DNA of 64,000 bases from Trogon surrucura (GCA_020746105.1 CM036657.1:4601527-4665526), one strand, 5' to 3'; numbered from the stretch's first letter, positions 31,109 through 43,755 are shown. The notes: a model not told the origin generated them from the sequence alone. A program made the numbers and translations.

Positions 31109-34100
31109 CACAGAAACACAGAATGTTAGGGATTGGAAGGAACCTCAAAAGATCATCTAGTCCAACACCCACACTAAAGCAGGATCACCTAGAGTAGGTC
31201 ACACAGGAACACATCCAGGCAGGTTTTGAATGTCGCCAGAGAAGGAGATTCCACAACCTCCCTGGGAAGCCTGTTTCAGTGCTCTGTCACCCTCACTGTG
31301 AAGAAGTTTTTTCTAATGTTTTTGTGGAACCTCCTATGCTCCAGCTTGCACCCATTGCCCCTTGTTCTGTCACTGGACATCACTGAGAAGAGCCTGGCTC
31401 CCTCCTCCTGACACTCCCCCTTGACATATTTATAAACATTTATGAGGTCACCCCTCAGCCTCCTCTTCCCCAAGCTAAAGAGACCCAGCTCCCTCAGCCT
31501 TTCCTCATCAGGAAATAATCTTTGTGGCTCTGCGCTGGACTCTCTCAAGCAACTCCCTGTCCTTCTTGAACTGAGGGGCCCAGAACTGGACACAATATTC
31601 CAGATGCGGCCTCAGCAGGGCAGAACACTTCTGAAGGACCATGAACAAAACCCTGCAGCAATGAATTGAAGACTTTGTGTATTTTTCTCTAGTCTTGGAG
31701 TATTTCGGGCACCAAAATAGCCATGTACCAACCAGAAACTAACTACCATTTGTAGCAAAAAAGCTGGAGGAGAAGAAAACCCAGATGTGGCCTCACCAGG
31801 GCAGAGTAGAGGGGCAGGAGGACCTCTCTTGACCTAATAGCCACACCCCTTCTAAGGCAACCCAGGATGCCCTTGGTCGCCTTGGCCACAAAGGCACATT
31901 GCTGGCTCATGGGCATCTTGCTGTCCACCAGGACCCCAAGTCCTTTTCCCGTACGCTGCTCTACACCAGGTCAGTCCCCAACCTGTACTGGTACATGGGG
32001 TTCTTGCTTCCCAGGTGCAAGACTCTACACTTGCCCTTGTTGAATTTCATAAAATTTCTCCCCACCCAACTCTCCAGCCTCTCCAGGTCTCGCTGGATGG
32101 CAGCACAGCCTTCTGGCGTGTCAGTCACTCCTCCCAGTTTTGTGTCATCTGCAAGCTTGCTGACGGTGCTCTCTAATCCCTCATCCAGGTCATTGATGAA
32201 TATATTGAAAAGCACTGGCCCCAACACTGACCCCTGAGGGACCCCACTAGATACAGGCCTCCAACTAGACTCCATCCCATTGACCACAACTCTCTGACTT
32301 CTCTCCCTCAGCCACTTCACAGTCCACCTCACTACGCAATCATCCACACCGCACTTCCTCAGTTTAGCTACAAGGATGCTGTGGGAGACGGTCTCAAATG
32401 CTTTAGTGAAATCAAGGCAAACCATGTCCACTGCACAGCCATCATTCATCCACCTGGTTATGTCCTCATAAAAGGCTATCAGATTGGTCAAACATGACTT
32501 TCCCTCGGCAAAACCATGTTGACTGCTCCTAATGACCCTCTTAGCCTTGATATGCCTAGAGACAGCGCTGAGGGTAAGTTGTTCCATCACCTTTCCAGGG
32601 ATGGAGGTGAGGCTGACTGGTCTGTAGTTACTCGGGTCATCCTTCCTGCCCTTCTTATAGACTGGAGTGACATTCGCTTTCCTCCAGTCTTCAGGCACCT
32701 CACCTGTTCCCCACGACTTACCAAAGATGATGGAGAGTGGCCTAGCAATGACTCCCGCCAACTCCCTCAGCACCCGTGGGTGCATCCCATCAGGGCCCAT
32801 GGATTTATGGATGTTGAGATTGCCTGACTGATCCCTAACCCAGTCCTCATCAACCAAGGCAAATTCTTCCTTTATCCTGACTTTCTCTGGGGCTCCTGAT
32901 GACAGTCTCCAGCAGTGTAGACACAGAGGCAAAGAAGGCATTCAGCAACTCTGCCTTCTTTCTGTCCTCTGTCTTCCGGGCACCCACCTCGTTCACAAGA
33001 GGGCCTACATTGCCTTGAGTGTTAGTTTCGTCAGCAGTGTATTTGAAGAAGCCCTTTCTGTTGTCCTTGACCTCCCTTGCAAGGTTCAATTTCAAGGAGG
33101 CCTTGGCTTTCCTAGCTGCCTCCCTTCATCCTCTCACCAGAGTCTTATACTCCACCCAAGGGGCCAGCCCCTCCTTCCATGATCTATAGACTCTCTTCTT
33201 CCACTTGAGTTTGCCCAGCAGTTCCCTGGTTAACCATGCAGATCTCCTGGATCTCTTTCTTGATTTCCTACCTGATGGGATGCTCTGATCCTGAGCCTGC
33301 AAGAAGTGATCCTTGAACACTGATCAACTCTCTTGGGGCTCTTTGCCTTCCAGTTCCCTGTCCCAAGGGGTTTCCCCCAGCAATTGCTTGAAAAGGCCAA
33401 AGTTGGCCCTTCTGAAGTCCAGAGTTGGGATCCTGCTTGGGATTCTGTTTTTACCGCACAAGATCCTGAACTCCACCATCTCACGGTCACTGCAGCCAAG
33501 GTTGCCCTCAACCTTCACTGCTTTAATCAGACCCTCCTTGTTAGTGAGTATAAGATCCAGGAGTGCTCCTCTCCTGGTTGGCTCATCCACCATTTGCATC
33601 AAGAAGTTTTCATTGATGAACTGGAGGAACCTCCTGGACTGTGAATGGCTGGCTGTATAGGTCTTCCAGCAAATATCTGGGTGGTTGAAAACCCAGATGA
33701 GAACCAGGGCCTGTGATTGAGAGGCTACTGACAGCTGCCTGTGAAAGGCCTCATCAACTTTCTCCTCCTGATCAGGTGGTCTGTAATAGACACCCATAAC
33801 AGTATGACCCATGCTAGCCTGCCCCTTCATTCTCACCCACAAACTCTCGACTTCCTCCTCATCCGCCCCTGGACAGATCTCAATACATTCCAGTTGCTCT
33901 CTCATGTAAAGAGCAATTCCACCACCTCGCCTTCTTGGCCTGGCTTTCCTAAAAGGGACAGAGCCATTCATGGCCACATTGTAGTCATGTGAGTTATCCC
34001 ACCATGTCTCTGTAATTGCCACCAGATCATAACACTTTGACCACGCACAGATTTCTAACTCCTCCTGTTTGTTGCTCATGCTGCGTGCTTTTGTGTAGAG

Positions 34101-34225
34101 GCACTTCAGCTGGGCTGTTGGCCATGTCACCTTCTTGGTGGAACACCCCTTCATTTTCTTGAGGTGTTCTATAGACGTTTCCCCTTTGGCTCCTACTACC
34201 TCAGGAGCCCCTGGTTCATCCCTGT
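31109..34225 (-). mobile_element. CR1, minus strand, ORF2 broken
   Basis: The 3' end at 31109 has ACAGAAACACAG units. ORF2 runs from the LKCLYTKARS block near 34098 to about 31210. The endonuclease (33324-34154) is open. Breaks follow near 33320, 33120, 32850 and 31960. The RT catalytic box reads LADD near 32140. A non-CR1 insertion at about 31627-31775 splits the C-terminus. The family is close to the copies at 4180-7948 and 38594-41940. Confidence 0.87.
31627..31775. other. About 150-bp non-CR1 insertion flanked by an imperfect 25-bp repeat
   Basis: CCAGATGCGGCCTCAGCAGG at the left and CCAGATGTGGCCTCACCAGG at the right bracket sequence unrelated to CR1. It is AT-rich and has no ORF. It looks like a filler insertion from repair, or a small unknown element with a long target duplication. 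Confidence 0.6.
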
Positions 34226-37095
34226 AACACTTTCATAGAATCATAGAATGTTAGCGAATTGAAGGGACCTCGAAAGATCATCAAGTCCAATCCCCCTGCC
34301 AGAGCAGGAATGCCTCGATAATGCTACATAGGAACGTGTCCAGGCGGGTCTTGAATGTCTCCAGAGAAGGAGACTCCACAACCTCCCTGGGCAGCCTGTT
34401 CCAGAGTTCCGTCACCCTCACTGAGAAGAAGTTCCTTCTCGAGTTTAAGCGGAACCTCTTATGTTCCAGTTTCAGCCCATTACCCCTTGTCCTATCAGTG
34501 GTTGTCACCGAGAAGAGCCTGGCTCCATCCTCGTGACACTCATCCTTGATATATTTGTAAACATTAATGAGGTCACCCCTCAGTCTCCTCTTCTCCAAAC
34601 TAAAGAGCCCCAGCTCCCTCAGCCTTTCCTCATCAGGGAGATGCTCCACTCCCTTAATCATCCTAGTTACCCTGTGCTGGACTCTCTCCAGCAGTTCCCT
34701 GTCTTTCTTGAACTGAGGGGCCCAGAACTGGACACAATATTCCAGATGGGGTCTCACCAGGGCAGAGTAGAGGGGAAGGAGAACCTCTCTCGACTTACTA
34801 ACCACCCCCCTTCTAATACACCCCAGGATGCCATTGGCCTTCCTGGCCACAAGGCCACAGTGCTGGCTCATGGTCATCCTGCTGTCCACCAAGACTCCCA
34901 GGTCCCTTTCCCCTACACTACTCTCTAATAAGTCATTCCCCAACTTATACTGGAACCTGGGGTTGTTCCTACCCAGATGCAAGACCCTACATTTACCCTT
35001 GTTATATTTCATTAAATTTTTCCCCGCCCAACGCTCCAGCCTGTCCAGGTCTCGCTGGATGGCAGCACAGCCTTCTGGCGTGTCAGCCACTCCTCCCAGC
35101 TTGGTGTCATCAGCAAATTTGCTGATTGTACTCTCTAGTCCCTCATCCAAGTCATCGATGAATATATTGAATAATACTGGTCCCAGTACCGACCCTTGAG
35201 GCACTCCACTGGATACAGGTCTCCAACCAGACTCCGCCCCATTGACCAAAACTCTTTGGCTTCTTCCCCTTAGCCAGTTCACAGTCCACCTCACTACCCG
35301 AGAGTCTAGACCACACTTCTGCAGTTTAGCAGCAAGGATGCTGTGGGAGACTGTGTCAAATGCTTTACTGAAGTCAAGGTAGACCACATCCACCGCTCGG
35401 CCATCATCTATCCACCTTGTTATATCCTCATAAAAGGCTATGAGGTTAGTCAAGCACGACTTCCCTTTGGTGAAGCCATGTTGACTGTCTCTAATGACCC
35501 TCTTATCCCTGATATGCCTTGAGATGGCACCAAGGATAAGTCGTTCCATCACTTTCCCAGGGATGGAGGTGAGGCTGACCGGTCTATAGTTACCCGGGTC
35601 CTCCTTCTTGCCCTTTTTGAAGACTGGAGTGACATTTGCTCCCTCCAGTCCTCAGGCACCTCTCCCGTCTCCCAAGACTTGGCAAAGATGATGGAGAGTG
35701 GTCTAGCAATGACATCAGCCAGCTCCCTCAGCACCCGTGGATGCATCCCGTCTGGACCCATGGATTTATGGATGTCCAGATTGCTTAATTGGTCCCTAAC
35801 CCAGTCCTCATCGACTAAAGCAAACTCCTCCACTGCCCTGACTTCCTCTGGGGCCTCAGGGGAATGGGGCTCCTCAGGACAGCCTCCGGCAGAGTAGACA
35901 GAGACAAAGAAGGCATTCAGTAACTCTGCCTTCTCTGTATCTTCTGTCACCAAGGCACCCACCTCATTCATCAGTGGGCCTACATTGCCTCTGGTGTTAG
36001 TTTTATCTGCCACGTATTTGAAAAAGCTCTTCCTGTTGTCCTTGACCCCTCTCGCCAGGTTCAATTCTAGGGAGGCCTTTGCTTTCCTAGTTGCCTCCCT
36101 ACATCCTCGGACAACAGCCTTATATTCTTCCCAAGTGGCCAGCCCCGCCTTCCAAGATCTGTAAATTGTCCTCTTGCACCTCAGCTTACCCAGCAGATCC
36201 CTGTTTAGCCACGCAGGTCTCCTGGCTCCCTTCCTTGACTTCCTACGTGTCGGGATGCTCTGATCTTGAGCACGGTAGAAGCAGTCCATAAATGCTAACC
36301 AACTATCTTGGGCCCCTTTACCTTCAAACAGCCTTGCCCATGGGATTTTCTCTAGTAATTGCTTGAAAAATCCAAAGTTTGCCTTGGCAAAGTCCAGGGT
36401 TGCAATTCTGCTTGCTATTTTGTTTCTGCTACATGAGATCCTGAACTCCACCATTTCATCGGCTCCTCCACCATTTGCATCAGAAAATTATCATCGATGC
36501 ACTGGAGGAACCTCCTGGACTGTGGCTGGCTGGCTGAGTTGTCCTTCCAGCAAATATCAGGGAAGTTAAAATCCCCCATGACAACCAGGGCCTGTGATGG
36601 TGAGACTGCTCTCAGCTGCCTGTAGAAGGCCTCATCAACTTCCTCACCCTGATCTGGTGGCCTGTAATAGACACCCACAACAGTATCTCTCCTGCCAGCC
36701 TGCCCCTTAATTCTAACCCATACACTCTCAACTTGCTCCTCATCCATGCCTGGATGGTATTCAATACATTGTAGTTGCTCTTTCATGTAAAGAGTGACTC
36801 CACCACTTCGCCTGGCTGGCCTGTCTTTCCTGAAAAGGACATAGCTATCTATGACCACATTCCAGTCATGTGAGCTGTCCCACCATGTCTCTGTAATTGC
36901 CACCAGATCATAATCTCCTGCCCGAACCCAGGTTTCTAGCTCCTCCTGCTTATTCCCCATGCTGCGTGCATTGGTGTATAAGCATTTCAGGGAGTAAACT
37001 GAGCACACTGATCTCACCCTAGGGGGATGGGAGGCCACCCGGTCCTCATAATTTCTAGAGCACTGCCCCACTGCAATCCCAGCTATACCCCCAAC
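34226..37095 (-). mobile_element. Young CR1, minus strand, 5'-truncated
   Basis: The 3' end at about 34232 is TCATAGAATCATAG. It is very similar to the copy at 23285-27866 and shares its ORF2 N-terminal block ([10 protein letters not shown]). It is cut in the ORF2 leader at about 37095, where gamma gag begins. The insertion lies directly beside the CR1 ending at 34225. Confidence 0.88.
34281..37080 (-). pseudogene. CR1 ORF2 with a 94-bp deletion and a frameshift
   Basis: It has the same domain order as 23367-26252. The RT C-terminal part (35552-34281) is open and keeps the FADD box near 35107. The normal stop is lost, so the frame runs 12 codons further to 34281. A one-base change of frame near 35640 separates it from the middle (36454-35549). 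At about 36454 a deletion, 94 bp by comparison with the sister copy, removes the end of the endonuclease around CSDHE. Not functional. Confidence 0.87.
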
Positions 37096-37914
37096 CCCAA
37101 TGGGATGAAGTTTCATACGCGGATATGTTTTTTGCTCTCCGAAATCATCCAGAGCGGCAGAGGGACTGTGGGATGGGCCCACCACAGGACCTCATGGTGC
37201 TTGTGTTAGAGAAGGAAAATAATAAAGATCCCAAAGCCAGATTGAAGCAGTGTTGCTCGACGTGCAGTATTGGCCAGAGATGCATTAGAACAGATAAAGT
37301 GCTTCAAACCTCAGAAGAAGACTTAACAAATTTGTTTGCACCCCCTCCTCAACCACAGGAACAACATGTAGACTCGGATACCACTCCTACCCCCCCCCAG
37401 ACAGCCCTGTAGCCTCCCATACTAGACAATAATGCACCTCAGTAATTTTACAGGCGCCCCTTCGAAAGGCAGTAAGGCCTGACAGTGGGACAATGTTAAT
37501 TAAAGTGTCTTTTTCTACTACTGATTTACGAGAACGGAAAAGGGTTGTCAAGGATTACAGGAGCGATCCAGTGATGCTATCTAAACACTTTCAGTTTATA
37601 GTGAAACAGCATAACCCTGATGGGAATGATATACAGTTATTGCTAGAATATGCGACTGAGACAGAGAAGCAGCTGATTTTAACAGTGGCAGGGGATCTGG
37701 CTGAAGACCATTATAAAACAACGGGGGGGGGGGGGGGAACGTTAAAGAACATTTCACCCTCCAAGATCCAAAATGGGATCCGAATAGGTCCGCCCACATG
37801 GAAAGGCTGCAGGTCTATCAAGAATGGATTTTAAAGGGAATGGAAAGGGCAATTCCCAAAACCATAAACCGGTCAGCCGGTTTAGAGGATCATTTTCTGT
37901 TTCACTTCATTGAG
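37096..37914 (+). pseudogene. gag: Gamma-type gag fragment, plus strand
   Basis: A matrix-to-capsid segment: an RNHPERQRDCG-like block near 37140, a Pro-rich linker near 37340-37390, then capsid APLRKA and HNPDGNDIQ blocks (37493-37720). A run of 15 G at about 37723-37737 and several frame changes break it. The homologous order to 20794-21659 and 50451-52133 supports the call. It is a different copy from either. Confidence 0.72.
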
Positions 37915-38563
37915 GGCCGGTTTAGCTCAGTGGGTTGAGCGTGGTGCTTGAAACACCAAGGTCGCGGGTTTGATTCCCGTTCGGTTAGAAGGGGGGTGGT
38001 TAGTAGGTTGAGAGAGGTTCTCCTTCCCCTCTACTCTGCCCTGGTGAGACCCCATCTAGAATACTGTGTCCAGTTCTGGGCCCCTCAGTTCAAGAAAGAC
38101 AGGGAACTGCTGGAGAGAGTCCAGCACAGGGCAACTAGGATGATTAAGGGAGTGGAGCATCTCCCTTATGAGGAAAGGCTGAGGGAGCTGGGGCTCTTTA
38201 GTTTGGAGAAGAGGAGACTGAGGGGTGACCTCATTAATGTTTACAAATATATCAAGGGGGAGTGTCACGAGGATGGAGTCAGGCTCATCTCAGTGACAAC
38301 CACTGATAGGACAAGGGGTAATGGGCTGAAACTGGAACATAAGAGGTTCCGCTTAAACTCGAGAAGAAACCTCTTCTCAGTGAGGGTGACGGAACACTGG
38401 AACAGGTTGCCCAGAGAGGTTGTGGAGTCTCCTTCTCTGGAGACATTCAAGACCGGCCTGGACATGTTCTTATGTAACATTATCTAGGCGTTCCTGCTCT
38501 GGCAGGGGGATTGGACTTGATGATCTTTCGAGGTCCCTTCCAGTCCCTAAGATTCTGTGATTC
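37915..38563 (+). mobile_element. tRNA-Ile-like head fused to a 575-bp CR1 tail
   Basis: The head at 37915-37987 has a full A-box (TAGCTCAGTGGG), a five-pair anticodon stem with loop CTTGAAA, and a B-box (GGTTTGATTCC). It resembles a nuclear tRNA-Ile apart from the anticodon loop and a broken acceptor stem. From about 37984 the sequence is CR1 ORF2 C-terminus and 3' UTR of the young local subfamily, ending in ATTCTGTG. The join has GTTAG microhomology. The CR1 part is open from 37948 to 38487. The tail is much longer than in ordinary tRNA-CR1 SINEs. Confidence 0.75.
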
Positions 38564-38592
38564 AGGCCTAAGCTGGGTTGTCCAAACCTTTC
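38564..38592 (-). repeat. 29-bp scrap of family A LTR
   Basis: AGGCCTAAGCTGGGTTGTCC and the following bases match the family A LTR interior (compare 53692-53722). It is squeezed between two CR1-derived units and is probably what remains of an LTR after deletion. Confidence 0.7.
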
Positions 38593-38595
38593 AAC

Positions 38596-38978
38596 TTCCC
38601 AGTCTGGTGAGTCCCTCTGATTACTACCTGTTGTTGGTTGTCCAGGCTGGCAGTGATGAGATCAATCATAGAAGTACCAAGAGAATTAAAAAGGACTTTA
38701 AGACATTAGGCCAGGTGATAAAAGGATCGGGGGCACAGATAGTTTTCTCATCTATCCCTTCAGTAGGTGACAGGAATAGTGAAAGGAACAGAAAAGTACA
38801 TGCAGTTAATGCATGGCTCAAAGACTGGTGCCACCAGCAATGTTTTGGGTATTATCATCACGGGGAAGTTGACGTGATACCGGGCATGAGAGATATAGAT
38901 GGTGTAGAGCTGTCTAGGAGACAGAGGAGAATCCTTGCTGGAGAGTTGGCGGGATTAATAGATAGGGCTTTAAACTAG
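38596..38978 (+). pseudogene. CR1 ORF1 C-terminal half
   Basis: This is the esterase C-terminus with a GSDEINH block near 38652 and the RRILAGELAGL end. It is closed by the TAG at 38976-38978 and lacks the GDS nucleophile block. Confidence 0.8.
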
Positions 38979-39097
38979 TTTGGAAGGGGGAAGGGGATAA
39001 AACCTGGCTCACTACAGATGAGCCAGGAGGAAGTATCCCAGGGTTAGGTGTAAAAGGCACAAGCAACAGTAACAGATGCTCCATTAAATCTCTGAAG

Positions 39098-41870
39098 TGT
39101 CTGTATACCAATGCAAGAAGCATGGGGAATAAGCAGGGAGAATTAGAAATCTATGTGCAGCTGGAGAACTATGATCTCATTGCAATTACAGAGACGTGGT
39201 GGGACAGCTCACATAACTGGAATGTGGCCCTTGATGGCTATGTTCTTTTTAGGAAAGACAGACCGATGAGGTGAGGTGGGGGAGTTGCTCCTTACGTGAG
39301 AAAGCAACTGGAGTGTATTGAGATCCATCCAGGGGCAGATGAGGAGCAAGTAGAGAGTTTGTGGGTGAGAATTAAGGGGCAGGCTAGCTTAGGTGTCACT
39401 GTGGTGGGTGTCTATTACAGACCACCTGATCAGGAGGAGTAAGTTGGTGAGGCCTTTTACAGGCAGCTGACAGTAGCCTCTCAATCCCAGGCCCTGGTTC
39501 TCATGGGGGATTTCGACTACCCAGATGTTTGCTGGAAGTCCCACACAGCCAGCCATCCTCAGTCCAGGGGGTTTCTCCAGTTCATCAATGAAAACTTCTT
39601 GATGCAAATGGTGGATGAGCCAACCAGGAGAGGAGCGCTGCTGGACCTTGTGTTCACCAACAAGGAAGGTCTGGTTGAAGCAGTGAAGGTTGAGGGTAAT
39701 CTTGGCTGCATCGACCATGAGATAGTGGAGTTCAGGATCCTGTGCGGTAAAAACAGAATACCAAGCAGGATCGCAACTCTGGACTTCAGAAGGGCCAACT
39801 TTGGCCTCTTCAAGCAATTGCTGGAGGATACCCCTTGGGACAGGGAGCTGCAAGGTAAAGGGGCCCAAAAGAGTTGGTTGGCATTCAAAGACCACTTCTT
39901 TGAGGCTCAGGATCAGTGCATCCCATCAGGTAGGAAATCAAGAAAGAGATCCAAGAGACCTGCATGGTTAACCAGGGATCTGCTGGGCAGACTCAGGTGG
40001 AAGGGGAGGTTATATAAATTGTGGAAGGAAGGGCTGACCCCTTGGGTGGAGTATAGGACAGCTGTCAGGGAGTGTAGGGAGGCAACTAGAAAAGGTCAAG
40101 CCTCCTTGGAATTAAAACTTGCAAGGGAGGTCAAGGACAACAGAAAGGACTTCTTCCAATACTCTGCTGACAAAACTAACACTAGAGGCAGTGTAGGCCC
40201 TCTTGTGAATGAGGTGGGTGCCCAGGAGACAGAGGACAGAAAGAAGGCAGAGTTGCTGAATGCCTTCTTTGCCTCTGTCTACACTGCTGGAGACTGTCCT
40301 CAGGAGCCTCAGTCCCCTGAGGCCCCAAAATAAGCCAAGATAAAGGAGGAGTTTGCCCTGATTGATGAGGACTGGGTTAAGGATCAGTTTGAACACTTAA
40401 ACATTCATAAATCCATGGGCCCTGATGGGATGCACCCACAGGTGCTGAGGGAGCTGGCGGGAGTCATTGCTAGGCCACTCTCCATCATCTTTGGTAAGTC
40501 ATGGGGAACAGGTGAGGTGCCTGAAGACTGGAGGAAAGCGAATGTCACTCCACTCTATAAGAAGGGCAGGAAGGATGACCCGGGTAACTACAGACCGGTG
40601 AGCCTCACCTCCAACCCTGGAAAGGTGATGGAACATCTTATCCTTGATGCTGTCTCTAGGCATATCAAGGATAAGAAGGTTATTAGGAGCAGTCAGCATG
40701 GCTTTGCCAAGGGGAAGTCATGTCTGACCAACCTGATAGCCTTTTATGAAGGCATAACCAGGTGGATGGTTGATGGCCGTGCAGTGGATGTGGTCTATCT
40801 GGACACCAGCATGGCATTTGACACCGTCTCCCACAGCATCCTCATAGGTAAACTGAGGAAGTGTGGTCTGGATGACCAAGTAGTGAGGTGGGTCGGGAAC
40901 TGGTTGAAGGGAAGAAGCCAGAGAGTTGTGGTCAATGGGGCAGAGTCTGGCTAGATGCCTGTGTCTAGTGGGGTCCCTCAGGGGTCAGTGCTCAGGCCAT
41001 TGCTGTTCAGTATACTTATCAGTGACCTTGATGAGGGATTAGAGAATGTTGTCAGCAAGTTTGCTGATGACACAAAACTGGGATGAGTGGTTGACACACC
41101 AGAAGGCTGTGCAGACATTCAGAGAGACCTGGACAGGCTGGAGGGCTGGGCAGGGAGAAATCTTATGCGGTTCAACAAGGGCAAGTGTAGAGTCTTCCAC
41201 TTGGGAAAGAATAACCCCATGTGCCAGTACAGGTTGGGGACTGCCCTGCTGGAGAGCAGCACAGGGGAAAGGGACCTGGGGGTTCTAGTGGACAGCAGGA
41301 TGACCATGAGCCAGCAATGTGCCCTCGTGGCCAAGAAGGCCAATGGCATCCTGGGGAGTATTAGAAGGGGAGTAGCAAGTAGGTCAAGAGAGGTCCTCCT
41401 GCCCCTCTACTCTGCCCTGGTGAGGCCGCATCTGGAATATTGTGTCCAGTTCCGGGCCCCTCAGTTCAAGAAGGACAGGGAGTTGCTTGAGAGAGTCCAG
41501 CACTGGGCAACTAGGATGATTAAGGGAGTGGAGCATCTCCCTTATGAGGTAAGACTGAAGGAGCTGGGTCTCTTTAGCTTGGAGTAGAGGAGGCTGAGGG
41601 GTGACTGCATTCATGTTTATAAATATGTCAAGGGTGAGTGTCAGGAGGATGGAGCCAGGCTCTTTTCAGCAGCGTCCATTGACAGGACAAGAGGCAATGG
41701 GTGCAAGCTGGCACATGGGAGGTTCCATAAAAATATGAGAAAAAAATTTTTCACAGTGAGGGTGACAGAGCACTGGAACAGGCTGCCCAGGGAGGTTGTG
41801 GAGTCTCCTTCTTTGGAGACCTTCAAAACCCACCTGGACGCATTCCTGTGCAGTCTGCTGTAGGTGGTCC
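39098..41870 (+). pseudogene. CR1 ORF2 with several stops
   Basis: The endonuclease and RT are in the usual order. In-frame stops lie at 39272-39274, about 39440, 40331, 40953, 41084-41086 and about 41585. The catalytic box FADD near 41062-41073 is intact. CSDHE reads CIDHE near 39708. The first and fifth stops coincide with the two stops of the copy at 5090-7858, and the rest are private. Confidence 0.87.
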
Positions 41871-41940
41871 TGCTCTGGCAGGGGGGTTGGACTAGATGAT
41901 CTTTGAGGTCCCTTCCAATCTCTAACATTCTGTGATTCAG

Positions 41941-43751
41941 TGCTTCTGTGGCTCAGTTAACTCGGTAGCATCATTTATGGCAGCAGACAGTCGATCAACA
42001 AATTGATTAAATGGTTTGGTCATCCCTTCTCGTACCGTTGCATACGGGGGTGATTTTTTCATTTCTGGGACTCATAACAGCGCTCGATGAGCCAGAGTCT
42101 GAGAAACTTGATGCACGATTATCGGATACGTCAGTTGGGTTGCAGTAGTGGCATAATTTCTGCTACCAGTCAACATATCTGCTTGTAATCTATATAAAGG
42201 ATCATTAATTTTTGTGGTGTTTGTTGGCCTCTTCCCGAGCCAATCTTTTCCATTCTCTCTCCCACAGTAAATACTGTGACGGGCTTAATAATAACGAAAC
42301 AATATTAGTGCAGTCATTTGGGCACAATACGTCCGCTCTAAAAATGAATTGTATAATACTTTGTGCAGCTTCTGATCGGATGCCATGCGGGGTGACAGTC
42401 TGTTTCGCTTGCTGTAAGATCTTCCAATCATGCGGTTCCCAGGTCCCTTGTCCGTTATTAATAATAACGGGACACGCAACCGAACTGGCTGCTTCCCAAT
42501 CTCCCTCTATTATAGCGTCTCTGATGATGCCGCTCCATCGCTGTTGCAAAGGATCCTTTATGGTTCAAGCCTGAAAGTCAGGCTTGAGTGAGGGAGCTGA
42601 TGGTAGTGGGGGGGCTGAGGGTTCAACTGGTGGTACTATATGGGATAATGCTTGAATCTCTTGCGGGACCTTAGATATTGTTTCTTGTTGTCTCCAAAGT
42701 GACGATGAAACTGGTTTAAGGGTTTCTTCCATGTCTTGCTGTCTAATTGATAATTCAGCGAGCTTGTTCAGGATCTCTTTCAGAGGTTCATTCAGATCTT
42801 CCTCTTTCTTGGTCCGAGGCCTCTCCATTTGCATAACTTGATCATTACCTCTGACAGATGTGTCAGGACTCGGTTCCGATTCAGAATCCTCGTTGGAAGA
42901 GGGTATCAAAGGGTTAATTTTCGGGCGACAGTTGGCTCAGCCCTGTGCTGTAGAGCAATTTCTTGTGGAGCAGAGGCGCGGTATTACTTTAAAGATGTGG
43001 ACAACCCAGCTTAGGCCTAAACAAAGGCTCTGTCCTTGAAGCTGCCTTGGAACACGGGGAGGAGGAGGTTTTATCTGTTTTGTGAGAGCTTTGCGAGATG
43101 CTTGGCTGGAGATGCTGGCCCTGGGGGGAGAAGAGGGGGCGAGAGCCACTTGCATAGTGGAATGGCACTACCCAATAAAACGCTGGCGTGTGTAAACCTG
43201 TAACTGACCAACTTTGGGAAGGGGCAGGCGCGGGGACACTGCTGAACTGTATATATTGAGCTGTCTGGAGCAATAAAGGGAGAACTACTTGTAGCCATAT
43301 CGGTGGGATTCGTTGTTGTCTTGACCGGCTCTCCGACGGGACCCTCTTCACTGTGCCTCCTCTTTCTGCTGGGCCACGCCTCTCGAGTCCAGCAGAAGCA
43401 CGGTTTCTGGTTTTGCCTCTGGTTTTGCCTCAGTTGCAACCTGCATCGGCAGGGAAATGTTCTCTTTTTCACTTTTTTGTAAAAAGTCTTTCAGAGAGGA
43501 GCACACGGGGCCGCTGTACCCTTCATGGAGCGTGTCTGTCCTAGCTGAAAAAATGTCGCCGGTCGGGATGAGCAGGGGGTTTCCTCCTTTGCCTTTTTCT
43601 TTTCATACCCTCCCCCCAACGCTTCGATCGCCGCCGCCGCGGCAACTTTCTCTTCTGTTTGCATGATTTCTAGAGTGCGTATTATGGTTTTCCAAACAGT
43701 TCCTAGTCCTTTCGCTTCTTTTCCTTCTTTTCCTCCCTCTAAAGTACAGTC
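41941..43751 (-). pseudogene. gag: ERV-D gag, main part (matrix end, linker, capsid)
   Basis: This continues the gag started at 53197. It has a KEAKGLGTVWK segment near 43720, a Glu/Lys-rich linker at 42565-42909, then a betaretrovirus-type capsid at 42205-42549 with GTWEPHDWK near 42440 and LLSPSQYLLWEREW near 42270. The major-homology segment (KPFNQFVDRL) lies near 42000. Frame breaks occur at about 42565 and 42085, and a solo LTR interrupts the linker. Gag would assemble the core, but this copy is dead. Confidence 0.8.
42949..43350 (+). repeat. Solo family A LTR with 6-bp target duplication
   Basis: 402 bp, TGTAGAGC...CTCTTCA, flanked by CTGTGC at 42943-42948 and 43351-43356. A CCAATAAAACGC block and CAATAAAGG lie near 43172 and 43271. 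It sits, in opposite orientation, in the gag of an ERV that uses the same LTR family. Confidence 0.93.
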
Positions 43752-43755
43752 CCAC

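Larger units (their letters stand above)
38594..41940 (+). mobile_element. CR1, plus strand, sister of the 4180-7948 copy
   Basis: It is truncated within ORF1 (from LVSPSDYY) and runs to an ATTCTGTG 3' end at about 41925-41940. It shares two in-frame TGA codons (39272-39274 and 41084-41086) with the copy at 4180-7948, but carries extra stops of its own. It cuts the ERV-D gag gene on its right side. Confidence 0.9.

Noticed and set aside
37915-37987. Possible functional tRNA gene
   Set aside because: The acceptor stem does not close at the 3' side, the anticodon loop departs from tRNA-Ile, and the sequence runs straight into CR1, so it is a SINE-type head.
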